DNA of 64,000 nt from Rubrivivax rivuli (GTDB lineage: Bacteria; Pseudomonadota; Gammaproteobacteria; Burkholderiales; Burkholderiaceae_C): assembly GCF_004016505.1 (NCBI RefSeq), contig NZ_SACR01000003.1, positions 786,427 to 850,426 of the forward strand. The letters run 5' to 3'. Position 1 is the first letter of the stretch. Every line of letters begins with the position of its first letter. Positions 27,300-37,993 of the stretch are shown here, one piece after another. A program made the translations under genes and the position numbers. Below the pieces are notes generated by a model. That model saw nothing but the letters and a program-made list of their open reading frames with translations, did not search any database and had not been told where the DNA came from.

Positions 27300-27422
27300 G
27301 ACAGTGGGATGCAGGGGGCTGGTGTGCAGCGGTCCGGTGGCGCTCATGAAGCCTGGGGGGCCGGCACGGGGCTGCGCTGCGCAGGTCGCGCGGCACCTTT
27401 CGATTATCGCAAACACACCCGC

Positions 27423-28121
27423 ATGAACCGACCTGCCGCAGGACCTCTGAGCACCCCGCCCCCCCTTGCCTGGAGGGCCGATCTGCGCCAGCGCTTCTGG
27501 CGCTACCTGCCGCTGAAGGTGGTGGGCATCAGTGGCTTCATGTGGGTCTTCTTCCTCGGCTACTTCCACACCTTGCGGCACCCGGCCTATCCGGTGTTCG
27601 AGATGCCGCTGACGGCCTTGGACGCGCTGCTGCCCTTTCAGCCCTGGGGCCTGGTCGCCTACGTCTCCCTGTGGCTATACGTCGGCGTGGCGCCTGGCTT
27701 GCTGCTGCGCCTGCGCGAACTGATCGTCTACGGCCTCTGGGCCGGGGCACTGTGCGCTGCAGGCCTGCTGATCTTCCACTTCTGGCCCACGGCGGTGCCC
27801 CGGCCGGATGTCGATGTCAGCGCCTACCCGGGTTTCGCGGTGCTGCAGGGCGTGGACGCGGCCGGCAACGCCTGCCCCTCGCTGCACGTGGCCACGGCGG
27901 TGTTCACCGCGATCTGGGTCGAGCGCCTGATGCGCATCGTCGGCGCGCCGATGGTGCTGCGGCTGCTCAACCTGGCGTGGGTGCTGGCCATTGCCTGGTC
28001 GACCGTGGCCATCCGCCAGCATGTGGTGCTGGACGCCGTGGCCGGTGCGGCGCTCGGCTCGGCATTCGCGGCCCTGTCCATCCGGCTCAGCCCCTGGGTC
28101 GGCCGCGGGCAGGCGGCCTGA
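27423..28121 (+). CDS. PAP2-family membrane phosphatase
   Basis: The product has 232 residues with about five to six membrane segments. The phosphatase motifs are partly visible: CPSLHVAT (motif 2, catalytic His) and IRQHVVLDAVAG (motif 3, His nucleophile). Motif 1 is less clear, perhaps around WPTAVPRPDV. It would dephosphorylate a lipid phosphate at the outer face of the inner membrane. It diverges from the halogenase-like gene at 27299, with 123 bp between the two start codons, and precedes the ACP gene at 28214. Context suggests recycling or finishing of the pigment lipid head group; this is inferred. Confidence 0.72.
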   Translation: MNRPAAGPLSTPPPLAWRADLRQRFWRYLPLKVVGISGFMWVFFLGYFHTLRHPAYPVFEMPLTALDALLPFQPWGLVAYVSLWLYVGVAPGLLLRLRELIVYGLWAGALCAAGLLIFHFWPTAVPRPDVDVSAYPGFAVLQGVDAAGNACPSLHVATAVFTAIWVERLMRIVGAPMVLRLLNLAWVLAIAWSTVAIRQHVVLDAVAGAALGSAFAALSIRLSPWVGRGQAA

Positions 28122-28130
28122 GTCGAGCGG

Positions 28131-28182
28131 ATATCATCGGTCCCTCGCCGGCCGAAGGGCCATGGCGCCTGCCCTTGCAGGC
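28131..28182 (+). promoter_or_regulatory. Putative promoter and leader hairpin of the ACP/KS operon
   Basis: Between the PAP2 gene and the second ACP gene there is a TATCAT (28131-28136), which could be a -10 box. A perfect 6-bp inverted repeat follows: GCCTGC (28167-28172), loop CCTT, GCAGGC (28177-28182). It ends 31 bases before the ACP ATG. The first aryl-polyene operon also has a hairpin in its leader (5422-5442). A regulatory role is inferred. Confidence 0.3.
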
Positions 28183-28213
28183 TGCGGGCGGACATGACGA
28201 TGGAAGTGGCACG

Positions 28214-28465
28214 ATGAGTTCGCTCAAGGAATTGCAGGACCTGATCCAGGAAAAGTACGGGCTTGACCCGGCCACCCTGGACCCGCACGCGTCGATGCGT
28301 GCCAGCGGCGTCGATTCGCTCGCGCTGGTCGAATTCCTGTTCGAGGTGGAAGACAAGTACGGCATCTCCATCCCCGACAACAACCCCAACCTCGACACCC
28401 TGGCCGAACTGGCCGAGATCGTCGACCAGCTGCGCGCCGCGCAGACCGCTGCCGCGCCGCAGTGA
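28214..28465 (+). CDS. Acyl carrier protein, aryl-polyene cluster, second copy
   Basis: The product has 83 residues. The phosphopantetheine motif is GVDSLALVE with the Ser at about residue 35; the acidic helix EFLFEVEDKYGI follows, as in type II ACPs. The start is the ATG at 28214 with GGAAG eight bases upstream; an earlier ATG at 28193 would add seven residues. Its TGA overlaps the next gene's GTG by four bases, so the ACP and the ketosynthase are coupled. It is shorter than the ACP encoded at 5460 and may serve a different step, for example initiation. Confidence 0.85.
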   Translation: MSSLKELQDLIQEKYGLDPATLDPHASMRASGVDSLALVEFLFEVEDKYGISIPDNNPNLDTLAELAEIVDQLRAAQTAAAPQ

Positions 28466-29664
28466 ACGGGGTGGTGGTCACGGGCCTGGGGGTGGTCAGC
28501 CCCCATGGCGACGACGCGCAGGCCATGTTCAGCGCGCTGATGCGTGGCGAATCGGCCGTGCAGCCGATCTTCCCGGAGCTGCCCCGCCCTGCCGCCGCGG
28601 CCGCGGCCGCCTTCGACGAGACGCGCTGGTTCAACAAGCTGCAGCTGGCCGGTGTCGACCGCGTCAGCCAACTCGCCGTGGCTGCCGCCGACCTGGCGTT
28701 GCGCGATGCGGGCGGCCTGGGCGACGCCGACCGCGAGCGCGTGGGTGTCTATGCCGGCTGCGGCATGGGCGGTGCTGCGGCACTCGACACCGCCTACCGC
28801 AGCGCTGGCCGCGTGCCGCCGCTCACCATCCCGGCCTTCATGCCGAACGCGCCGGCCTCGCACGTGGCCATGCGGCAGGGCATCAAGGGCCCGGTCATCA
28901 CCTACTCGGTGGCCTGTGCCTCGTCGGCCGTGGCCATTGCCGAAGCCGCCAAGGCCATCCGCAACGGCGAGGTGGATGTCGCCATCGCCGGTGGCAGCGA
29001 AGCCCTGCTGGTGCCCGGCGTCGTGCTGGCCTGGCAGGCCATGATGACACTGGCGAACTTCCAGCCTGGCGAAGCGGCACTGGCCTGCCGCCCCTTCGCC
29101 AACGACCGCAGCGGCTTCGTGCTGGGCGAAGGCGCTGCCTTCCTGGTGCTGGAATCGTCCGAACGCGCGCAGGCCCGCCAGGCCCGCACCTACGCCAGGC
29201 TTTCGGGCTGGGGCATGAGCTGCGACGCCACCCACCTGACCAAGCCCGATGCCGGCGGCCAGCAGCGCGCGCTGAATGCCGCGCTGCGCACGGCCGGGCT
29301 GCAGCCTGCCGATGTCGGCTACTGCAACGCGCACGGCACCGCCACCAAGATCGGCGACGGCGTCGAAGCCGAAGCGCTGCGCGGTGCGTGGGGCAAGGCC
29401 ATCGACGCACTGCAGGTCAGTTCCACCAAGGCCCTTCACGGCCACTTGCTGGGCGCCGCTGGCGCGCTGGAGGCGGTGGTCACGGTGCTGGCGGTGCACC
29501 ACCGCCAGGTGCCGCCCAACGCGCACTGCGGCAGCCCAGACACCGCCCTGGGCCTGAACCTCGTGCTGCAGCCCGGCACGGCCGTTCCCGGGCTGCGCGC
29601 GGCCATCAGCAGTTCCTTCGCCTTTGGCGGCACCAACTCGGCGCTGCTTTTCGAACGCGCCTGA
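28462..29664 (+). CDS. Beta-ketoacyl-ACP synthase, third ketosynthase (ApeR-like)
   Basis: A complete FabB/FabF-type enzyme of 400 residues: Cys152 in SVACASSAV, His291 in NAHGTATKIGD, His328 in KALHGHLLGAA, and SSSFAFGGTNS near the end. It is more distant from the two paired ketosynthases, so it probably has another role, such as the first condensation. The start is a GTG overlapping the ACP stop. It is the last gene of the aryl-polyene cluster; a bidirectional terminator follows 40 bases downstream, and then the tmRNA gene on the other strand. Confidence 0.88.
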   Translation: MNGVVVTGLGVVSPHGDDAQAMFSALMRGESAVQPIFPELPRPAAAAAAAFDETRWFNKLQLAGVDRVSQLAVAAADLALRDAGGLGDADRERVGVYAGCGMGGAAALDTAYRSAGRVPPLTIPAFMPNAPASHVAMRQGIKGPVITYSVACASSAVAIAEAAKAIRNGEVDVAIAGGSEALLVPGVVLAWQAMMTLANFQPGEAALACRPFANDRSGFVLGEGAAFLVLESSERAQARQARTYARLSGWGMSCDATHLTKPDAGGQQRALNAALRTAGLQPADVGYCNAHGTATKIGDGVEAEALRGAWGKAIDALQVSSTKALHGHLLGAAGALEAVVTVLAVHHRQVPPNAHCGSPDTALGLNLVLQPGTAVPGLRAAISSSFAFGGTNSALLFERA

Positions 29665-29702
29665 TTTCGCCCAGGCGGAATATTCGGCCAGACAGCCGCA
29701 AG

Positions 29703-29743
29703 AAAAAAGGCCTCCCGCGTGAGCGAGGAAGCCTTTCTGTTTT
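29703..29743. terminator. Bidirectional rho-independent terminator (KS operon / tmRNA)
   Basis: A hairpin pairs AAAGGC and CTC (29706-29714) with GAG and GCCTTT (29725-29736), with a small AA bulge. On the minus strand it is followed by a run of Ts (the A6 at 29703-29708), fitting termination of the tmRNA. On the plus strand, TTTCTGTTTT follows, fitting termination of the ketosynthase operon. Confidence 0.8.
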
Positions 29744-29746
29744 GCC

Positions 29747-30118
29747 TGGTGGATCCGGGGGGAATCGAACCCCCGTCCGCAAGCCATTGCCGAACGGTTC
29801 TACATGCGTAGCTGTCTGATTTGAATTTAAGGGCGCCGGTCGCGCAGCAGCACGCTACCTTTGCCCCGAGTCATTTGGTTTTAGGCCCGCAACGAATGAC
29901 ACGCTGCAGGACGAGCCAATGTGTATGACCTCGCAGTCTTCAGGTTACCCCTCAGACCCAGCCCATCGGCCAACTGTTGCGAGGCTCACCGGTTTTAAGC
30001 GGCGAGGGCGTACGTTTGATCGTTCGCAGTTACTTTGTTTCCAGTGGATTAACGAGCGAACTGGTGCTCGGCATGCCCCGGATCGACTCCGCACCCACGT
30101 CGAAGCCAGGTCGGACCC
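29747..30118 (-). ncRNA. ssrA: Transfer-messenger RNA (tmRNA)
   Basis: A one-piece tmRNA of about 372 nt. The 5' end GGGUCCG pairs with the 3' CGGAUCC next to ACCA, forming a seven-base acceptor stem with one G-U pair. The T-arm GGTTCGATTCC and the D-like CTGGCTTCGACGTGGG are both visible. The tag reading frame (29995-30027) follows AGTAACT and encodes ANDQTYALAA before TAA. It rescues ribosomes stalled on broken mRNA and tags the product for proteolysis. CCA is encoded at 29749-29747. The aryl-polyene cluster lies next to its 3' end; gph lies upstream on the same strand. Confidence 0.96.
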
Positions 30119-30127
30119 AGACCCTGG

Positions 30128-30154
30128 AGTTTAGGCCAGTTCCAGCCATTGCAA
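30128..30154 (-). promoter_or_regulatory. Putative tmRNA promoter
   Basis: On the minus strand TTGCAA (30154-30149) and TAAACT (30133-30128) could be the -35 and -10 boxes, with a short 15-base spacer. They overlap the last codons of gph. The mature RNA begins at 30118, so a short 5' extension would be removed by RNase P. Confidence 0.4.
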
Positions 30155-30793
30155 GAGCGCATCGGCATCGGGCAGTACGGCGTCGGCGCCCCAAGTGTGC
30201 GGATCGTGTCCGGCGCCCAGGTAGCCCCAGGCCGCCGCCAGCGTGCGCATGCCCGCAGCGCTGCCCGCGATGACGTCGCGCTCGTCGTCGCCCACGTACA
30301 CGCAGGCCGCAGGCGGTACTGCCAGGCGCTTCGCGGCCTCCAGCAGCGGCGCAGGGTGGGGCTTGGTGTGGGGCGTGCTGTCGCCAGCCACCAGCGCAGC
30401 GCTGCGCGCAAGACCGAGCGCCTGCACCAGGGGCTCAGCGAAGCGCAAGGCCTTGTTGGTGACGATGCCCCAGACAATCCGTCGCTCATCCAGAGCCCCC
30501 AGCATGCGCTGGGTGGCCTCGAAACAGCGCGTCTGACGCAGCAGGCGTGCGGCGTAGAGCGTGTGGAACTCGTCGCGCAGCTCGCCATACCCGGGCGCAT
30601 TCGGCGTCATCCCGAAGGCGGCGCCCAGCATGCCGCGCGCGCCCGAGCCCGCATGGCAGCGCAGCGCCTCGTAGGGCAACGCAGGCCGACCGCGCATCGA
30701 AAGCATGTCGTTGGCGGTGCCGGCCAAGTCGGGCGCGCTGTCGACCAGCGTGCCGTCGAGATCGAAGAGGACGGCCTGGAGGTGCGCGGGCAA
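30131..30793 (-). CDS. gph: Phosphoglycolate phosphatase
   Basis: A HAD-superfamily hydrolase of 220 residues. Motif I VLFDLDGTLVDS begins at about residue 8 (nucleophile Asp), motif II is VTNK, motif III is in HTKPHP, and motif IV is YVGDDERD. It removes phosphate from 2-phosphoglycolate; the ubiG-gph order is common in proteobacteria and supports this. It could also be a closely related HAD phosphatase. The only start in frame after the ubiG stop is the TTG at 30793, with GGGCGG about ten bases upstream. It lies 18 bases after ubiG, so the two form an operon. Confidence 0.85.
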   Translation of the reverse strand: MPAHLQAVLFDLDGTLVDSAPDLAGTANDMLSMRGRPALPYEALRCHAGSGARGMLGAAFGMTPNAPGYGELRDEFHTLYAARLLRQTRCFEATQRMLGALDERRIVWGIVTNKALRFAEPLVQALGLARSAALVAGDSTPHTKPHPAPLLEAAKRLAVPPAACVYVGDDERDVIAGSAAGMRTLAAAWGYLGAGHDPHTWGADAVLPDADALLQWLELA

Positions 30794-30811
30794 AACGGGG
30801 GTCCGCCCAGG

Positions 30812-31513
30812 TCAGCCCGGCCGACGGCAGGCGATCAGGTAGTTGACGCTGGTGTCGCCCGAAAGCCAGTAGCGCCGGGTGAAGGGGTTGTATTCCATCC
30901 CACGGCTGCCGTGCAGGCCGAGGCCGGCCTCGCGCGCCCACCGGGCCAGTTCGCTGGGGCGGATGAAGCGTGCGTACTCGTGCGTGCCCTTGGGCAGCAG
31001 ACGCAAGACGTACTCGGCGCCAACGATGGCGAACAGAAAGGACTTGGGGTTGCGGTTGAGCGTGGAAAAGAACACCCAGCCCCCCGGTCGCACGAGCGTG
31101 GCGCAGGCGCGCACGACGGCCGATGGGTCGGGCACGTGCTCCAGCATCTCCATGCAGGTGACGACATCGAAGCTGGCCGGCTGCTCGGCAGCGAGGGCCT
31201 CGGTCGCGATCTCGCGGTATTCGAGGTTCTCGACACCTGCTTCCAGCGCGTGGAGACGGGCCACGCCCAGCGGCCGGGCCGCCAGGTCGATGCCGGTCAC
31301 GTGCGCAGCGCGGCGCGACATCGCCTCGGCCAGGATGCCCCCGCCACAGCCGACATCGAGCACCTGCTTGCCACGCAGGGTGGCCAGTTCGTCGATCCAC
31401 TCCAGACGCAGCGGGTTGATCTGGTGCAGTGGCCGGAACTCGCTCTCCGGGTCCCACCAGCGATGGGCCAGTTCGCTGAATTTGGCCAGTTCCTGTGCGT
31501 CGACATTGCTCAT
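30812..31513 (-). CDS. ubiG: Ubiquinone O-methyltransferase (3-demethylubiquinol methylase)
   Basis: The product has 233 residues. The SAM motif [13 protein letters not shown] is at about residues 48-60, with the UbiG-type sequences [25 protein letters not shown] before it and MLEHVPDP and [17 protein letters not shown] after. It catalyses both O-methylation steps in ubiquinone synthesis at the inner membrane. The start is the ATG at 31513 (MSNVDAQE); a longer frame begins inside the terminator region and is not used. gph follows in the same operon. Confidence 0.94.
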   Translation of the reverse strand: MSNVDAQELAKFSELAHRWWDPESEFRPLHQINPLRLEWIDELATLRGKQVLDVGCGGGILAEAMSRRAAHVTGIDLAARPLGVARLHALEAGVENLEYREIATEALAAEQPASFDVVTCMEMLEHVPDPSAVVRACATLVRPGGWVFFSTLNRNPKSFLFAIVGAEYVLRLLPKGTHEYARFIRPSELARWAREAGLGLHGSRGMEYNPFTRRYWLSGDTSVNYLIACRRPG

Positions 31514-31586
31514 GGCGGCATCGTATCCAGAGTGAAGGCGCTGCGTATCGGGCAAGCCGGGTGGCAGCCGCCGCGCAGGGTCATCG

Positions 31587-31617
31587 GAAAAAAGAAAACC
31601 CCGCCTGAGCGGGGTTT
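31587..31617 (-). terminator. Rho-independent terminator after the OmpA-family gene
   Basis: On the minus strand, AACCCCGC and GCGGGGTT form an eight-base stem with a four-base loop, followed by TTTTCTTTTTT. It lies about 30 bases after the ompA stop codon. Confidence 0.85.
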
Positions 31618-31647
31618 GCAGTGAATGCAGCCCGGAGGCTGCAGACT

Positions 31648-32364
31648 TCACTTCTTGACGCGGGTGCCCACGACTTCCACTTCCACGCGACGGTTCTTCG
31701 CGCGACCAGCGGCGGTCTTGTTGTCGGCCACCGGGTTCTTCGAGCCCTTGCCTTCCGTGTAGATACGGTTCCGCTCGATGCCCTTGCTCGTGAGGAAGCT
31801 CTTCACCGCTTCGGCGCGAGCGTTCGACAGCTTCTGGTTGGCGGCATCGTTACCCACCGAGTCGGTGTGGCCGACGGCGATCACGACTTCCAGCGTCACG
31901 CCCTTGGTCTTCTCGACCAGATCGGCCAGCTTCGCTGCCTCGGTCGGCTTGAGGTTCGACTTCGCGAAATCGAACAGCGCGTCGGACTCGAAGGTGACCT
32001 TCTCTTGCACCGGGGCAGGAGGAGCGACCGGGGCGCGCGGCGCAGCAGGCGGTGCCACGACCGGTGCCGGCGGCGCGACAGGCGCGGGCGGCGGGGGCGG
32101 GGGAGCAACCGGGGGCGCAGGCGGCGGGGGCGGCGGCGGCGGCTTGATCGCGCCATCGCACTTCTCGTCGGCGGTGGCCGGCGTCCAGCCAGCATCGCGC
32201 CAGCAGAGTTCGTTCGTGCCGTTCTTCCAGACGGTGCCGTCGGAAGCGCGCCAGTTGTCGACCGACTTCGGGGCCATGCCGCCGTGGGCTGCTGCCAACG
32301 ACGCGATCGGGGCGGCAAGTGCGGCAGATGCGAAGAGCACCGCCACCTTGTTCAATTTCTTCAT
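31648..32364 (-). CDS. OmpA-family outer-membrane/peptidoglycan-binding protein
   Basis: The product has 238 residues. A signal peptide ([26 protein letters not shown]) is followed by a short Trp/Cys-containing domain. A long Pro/Ala linker at about residues 74-118 and a C-terminal OmpA-like domain complete it. That domain contains HTDSVGND (peptidoglycan-binding Asp region), [13 protein letters not shown] and GRAKNRRVE (Arg of the OmpA motif). It has no eight-stranded barrel, so it is a short OmpA-like protein rather than classical OmpA. It links the outer membrane to the wall. GAGGAGA precedes the ATG at 32364. It is divergent from gyrA and followed by a strong terminator. Confidence 0.88.
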   Translation of the reverse strand: MKKLNKVAVLFASAALAAPIASLAAAHGGMAPKSVDNWRASDGTVWKNGTNELCWRDAGWTPATADEKCDGAIKPPPPPPPPAPPVAPPPPPPAPVAPPAPVVAPPAAPRAPVAPPAPVQEKVTFESDALFDFAKSNLKPTEAAKLADLVEKTKGVTLEVVIAVGHTDSVGNDAANQKLSNARAEAVKSFLTSKGIERNRIYTEGKGSKNPVADNKTAAGRAKNRRVEVEVVGTRVKK

Positions 32365-32640
32365 GATTCTCCTCTCGAGGAAAGCCGCAGACTAGCCTGC
32401 GTAAAGTCCAAAACGACAAGCGCGAGTTGGCATACCTACCGGGCAAATCCCCACAGGCGCGGGCACTCACCACCGACGAGTCATTGTGCCATAGGGCGTC
32501 GGGTGGCCTGCATTCTGGGCCCTGCTTTGAAGGGACCCGGGGCCGATGTTGCGCTGCCGCGACAAGACGGCGGCCCTAGAATCTGCGGTTTTGCCGCACT
32601 GCGGACCAGGCCCCTGCGGCCGCCACCAACCACACCGCGC

Positions 32641-35292
<2,652 letters not shown>

Positions 35293-35928
35293 GTGAAGTT
35301 CAAGCTGATCGCCCTTGCGGCAACCCTGGCCCTCGCGGGTGCCGCCCATGCCCAGACCCCTGCGCCCGCCCCGGCTGCTGCGCCTGCGGCCCCGGCAGCA
35401 CCTGCCTCCGAGGCCAAGAAGGCTCTCGTGGCCCGCGTGCTGCAATTGCAGCAGCCCGGCATCGAAGCCATGGCCCGGCAGCTGAGCGAACAGCCGGCCC
35501 GCCAGCTGCTGCAGCGCGCCGGACAGGTCCTGCAAGGCCTGCCTGCAGAGCGCCGGGAAGCGCTGGCGCGCGATATCGAAGCCGATGCACGCAGGTACGC
35601 GGAAGAAGCCACGCCCATCGTCGTCAGCCGTGCCGTGCAACTCGCCCCTTCCACCATTGGCGCGCTGCTCGAAGAGCGCATGACCGAAGAGGAACTGCGC
35701 GAAGTCATCGGCATCCTCGAATCGGCGGCGAACCGCAAGTTCCAGCAGCTGGGTGTGGACATGCAGCGTGCCATCGGCGAGAAGCTGGTGGCCGAGACCC
35801 GGGGCGAGATCAGCCCCAAGGTGCAGGCTCTCGAGCAAGCCGTGGCCGCCCGTCTGCAGCCGCCGGCCGATGCCGCGCCCAAGCCCAAGCCCTCGGCCAA
35901 GCCCGCAGCCCCGGCCAAGAAGCCCTGA
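35293..35928 (+). CDS. Secreted DUF2059-family protein
   Basis: The product has 211 residues. A signal peptide ends at AHAQ (about residue 21), followed by an Ala/Pro stretch and a helical domain of the DUF2059 type (IGALLEERMTEEELREVIGILES). The tail is Lys/Pro/Ala-rich. The protein is probably periplasmic; function is unknown. The start is a GTG that follows the gyrA stop directly, so it is cotranscribed with gyrA. The same neighbour is found beside gyrA in other Burkholderiales, as far as I recall. Confidence 0.75.
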   Translation: MKFKLIALAATLALAGAAHAQTPAPAPAAAPAAPAAPASEAKKALVARVLQLQQPGIEAMARQLSEQPARQLLQRAGQVLQGLPAERREALARDIEADARRYAEEATPIVVSRAVQLAPSTIGALLEERMTEEELREVIGILESAANRKFQQLGVDMQRAIGEKLVAETRGEISPKVQALEQAVAARLQPPADAAPKPKPSAKPAAPAKKP

Positions 35929-35956
35929 CCTGAAGCCAGCCACAGCCTGACCGAAG

Positions 35957-37060
35957 ATGGCAGAACCGAGCGGGGTCGCCCCTGAACTGCTGGCGCTGCG
36001 CCAGCACATCGACAACGTCGACCGCGAGTTGCTGGCGCTGCTGAACCGGCGCGCCGGCCTGGCGCTGGAGGTGGGCGAGATCAAGAAGCGCGAGGGCTCC
36101 GTCGTCTTCCGGCCCGAGCGCGAGGCGCAGGTCATCGACGGCCTGAAGTCCACCAACCCCGGCCCGTTGAAGAACGACAGCGTCGCGCCCATCTGGCGCG
36201 AGATCATGTCGGCCTGCCGCGCGCTGGAAACGCCCACGCGGGTGGCCTATCTGGGCCCGGCCGGCACCTTCAGCGAAGAGGCGGCGCTGGGCTACTTCGG
36301 CAGCAGCCTGGTGCGCCTGCCCTGCGCCAGCATCGATGAAGTGATGCACGCCGCCACCAGTGGCGCCGCCGATTTCGGCGTGATGCCGGTGGAGAACAGC
36401 ACCGAGGGCGTGGTCGCGCGCTCGCTCGACCTGTTCCTGACGACGCCGCTCTTCATCATCGGCGAGACCAGCCTGGTGGTGCGCCACAACCTGCTGCGCA
36501 AGGTGGACGAACTGCAGGGCGTCGAGGCCATCTGCGCCCACCCCCAAGCGCTGGCGCAATGCCACCGCTGGCTCAGCCATCACCTGCCCGATGTCGAGCG
36601 CCGGCCCGTGGCCAGCAATGCCGAAGGCGCACGCCTGGCCGGCCTGAACCCGGCGCTGGCGGCCATCGCCAGCACGCGCGCGGCCAGCGAGTACGGCCTG
36701 CACGTGGTGTCACCTGCGATCCAGGACGACCCGCACAACCGCACCCGCTTTGCCATCGTCACGCACCCCTCGCGGCATCCGGCGCCCAAGGCATCGGGCC
36801 ACGACTGCACCAGCCTGGTGGTGTCGGTCACCAACCGCCCGGGGGCCGTGCACGACATGCTGGTGCCGCTGAAGAACCACGGCGTCTCCATGACCCGCTT
36901 CGAGTCACGCCCGGCCCGCTCCGGGCAGTGGGAGTACTACTTCTACATCGACGTCGAGGGCCACCCCGACGAGCCGAAGGTCGACGCCGCGCTGAAGGAA
37001 CTTCGCGCCGTCTGCGCGTTCTTCAAGATCCTCGGCACCTACCCCATCGACGTGCATTGA
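35957..37060 (+). CDS. pheA: Bifunctional chorismate mutase/prephenate dehydratase (P-protein)
   Basis: The product has 367 residues. An AroQ-type chorismate mutase domain covers residues 8-92 (LLALRQHIDNVDRELLALLNRR). The prephenate dehydratase domain (about 96-275) starts with YLGPAGTFSEEAA, and the ACT regulatory domain (about 284-360) carries the TSLVVSVTNRPGAVHDML motif and ESRPARSGQWEYYFYIDVEG. It makes phenylpyruvate from chorismate and is normally feedback-inhibited by Phe through the ACT domain. The ATG at 35957 follows CGAAG. The tyrA gene follows with a two-base gap. Confidence 0.95.
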   Translation: MAEPSGVAPELLALRQHIDNVDRELLALLNRRAGLALEVGEIKKREGSVVFRPEREAQVIDGLKSTNPGPLKNDSVAPIWREIMSACRALETPTRVAYLGPAGTFSEEAALGYFGSSLVRLPCASIDEVMHAATSGAADFGVMPVENSTEGVVARSLDLFLTTPLFIIGETSLVVRHNLLRKVDELQGVEAICAHPQALAQCHRWLSHHLPDVERRPVASNAEGARLAGLNPALAAIASTRAASEYGLHVVSPAIQDDPHNRTRFAIVTHPSRHPAPKASGHDCTSLVVSVTNRPGAVHDMLVPLKNHGVSMTRFESRPARSGQWEYYFYIDVEGHPDEPKVDAALKELRAVCAFFKILGTYPIDVH

Positions 37061-37062
37061 CC

Positions 37063-37962
37063 ATGTTCCAGCAACTCGGCGTCGTCGGATGCGGCCTGAT
37101 GGGCGGCAGTTTCGCGCTCGCGCTCAAGCGCGCCGGTCTGGTCAAGCGCGTCGTCGGCTACAGCAAGTCGCCCAGCACCACCGAGCGCGCCAAGCGCATG
37201 GGTGTGATCGACGTGGCGGCGGAATCGGCGCTGCTGGCCGTGTCGGGCTCGGACATCGTGCTCATCGCCGTGCCGGTGGCCGCCACGGAAACCACCTTCA
37301 AGGCCATCCGCCACCTGGTGGAGCCCGGCGTGCTGGTGATGGACGTGGGCAGCACCAAGCGCGACGTGGTGGATGCTGCACGCCGCGTGCTGCGCGAGCG
37401 CATCGGCTCCTTCGTGCCGGCGCACCCCATCGCCGGCAAGGAAGTCTCGGGCATCCAGCATGCCGATGCGGCGCTCTACAACGGGCGCCAGGTCATCCTC
37501 ACGCCGCTGGCGCAGACCGCGCCCGAACTGGTGCAGAAAGCCACCGACGTGTGGAGCAGCATCGGCGCGCAGGTGCTGAAGATGACGCCGGAGAACCACG
37601 ACGCCGCCTTCGCCGCCGTGAGCCACCTGCCGCACCTGCTGGCCTTCGCCTACTTCAGCTCGGTGGTGAACCAGCCGGCCGGGCGTGACTTCCTCTCGCT
37701 GGCCGGCCCCGGCTTCCGTGACTTCACGCGCATCGCGGCCAGCAGCCCCGAGACCTGGCGCGACATCCTGGTGGCCAACCGCGAAGAGGTGCTCAAGCAA
37801 AGCCAGCGCTTCCGCCAGGCGCTCGACGCGCTGGAGCACGTGATGCGCGAGGGCAATGCCGATGCGCTGGAAGGCCTGATCCGCGGGCCCTCCGAAGGCC
37901 GGACCACCTGGCAGATGGGCGCACCGCGGGCGCCCGGTGGTGGCAAGAACTCTTCATCCTGA
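37063..37962 (+). CDS. tyrA: Prephenate dehydrogenase
   Basis: The product has 299 residues. The NAD-binding motif [13 protein letters not shown] lies near the N-terminus, and the prephenate-binding core includes [11 protein letters not shown] and [16 protein letters not shown]. It oxidises prephenate to 4-hydroxyphenylpyruvate for tyrosine. The ATG at 37063 begins two bases after pheA. The end of the gene overlaps a possible early start of aroA, but the ATG at 37994 is preferred for that gene. Both prephenate-using enzymes are thus encoded side by side. Confidence 0.93.
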   Translation: MFQQLGVVGCGLMGGSFALALKRAGLVKRVVGYSKSPSTTERAKRMGVIDVAAESALLAVSGSDIVLIAVPVAATETTFKAIRHLVEPGVLVMDVGSTKRDVVDAARRVLRERIGSFVPAHPIAGKEVSGIQHADAALYNGRQVILTPLAQTAPELVQKATDVWSSIGAQVLKMTPENHDAAFAAVSHLPHLLAFAYFSSVVNQPAGRDFLSLAGPGFRDFTRIAASSPETWRDILVANREEVLKQSQRFRQALDALEHVMREGNADALEGLIRGPSEGRTTWQMGAPRAPGGGKNSSS

Positions 37963-37993
37963 ACCCGGCAAGGGCGCGCAGCGCCCCGCGCGC

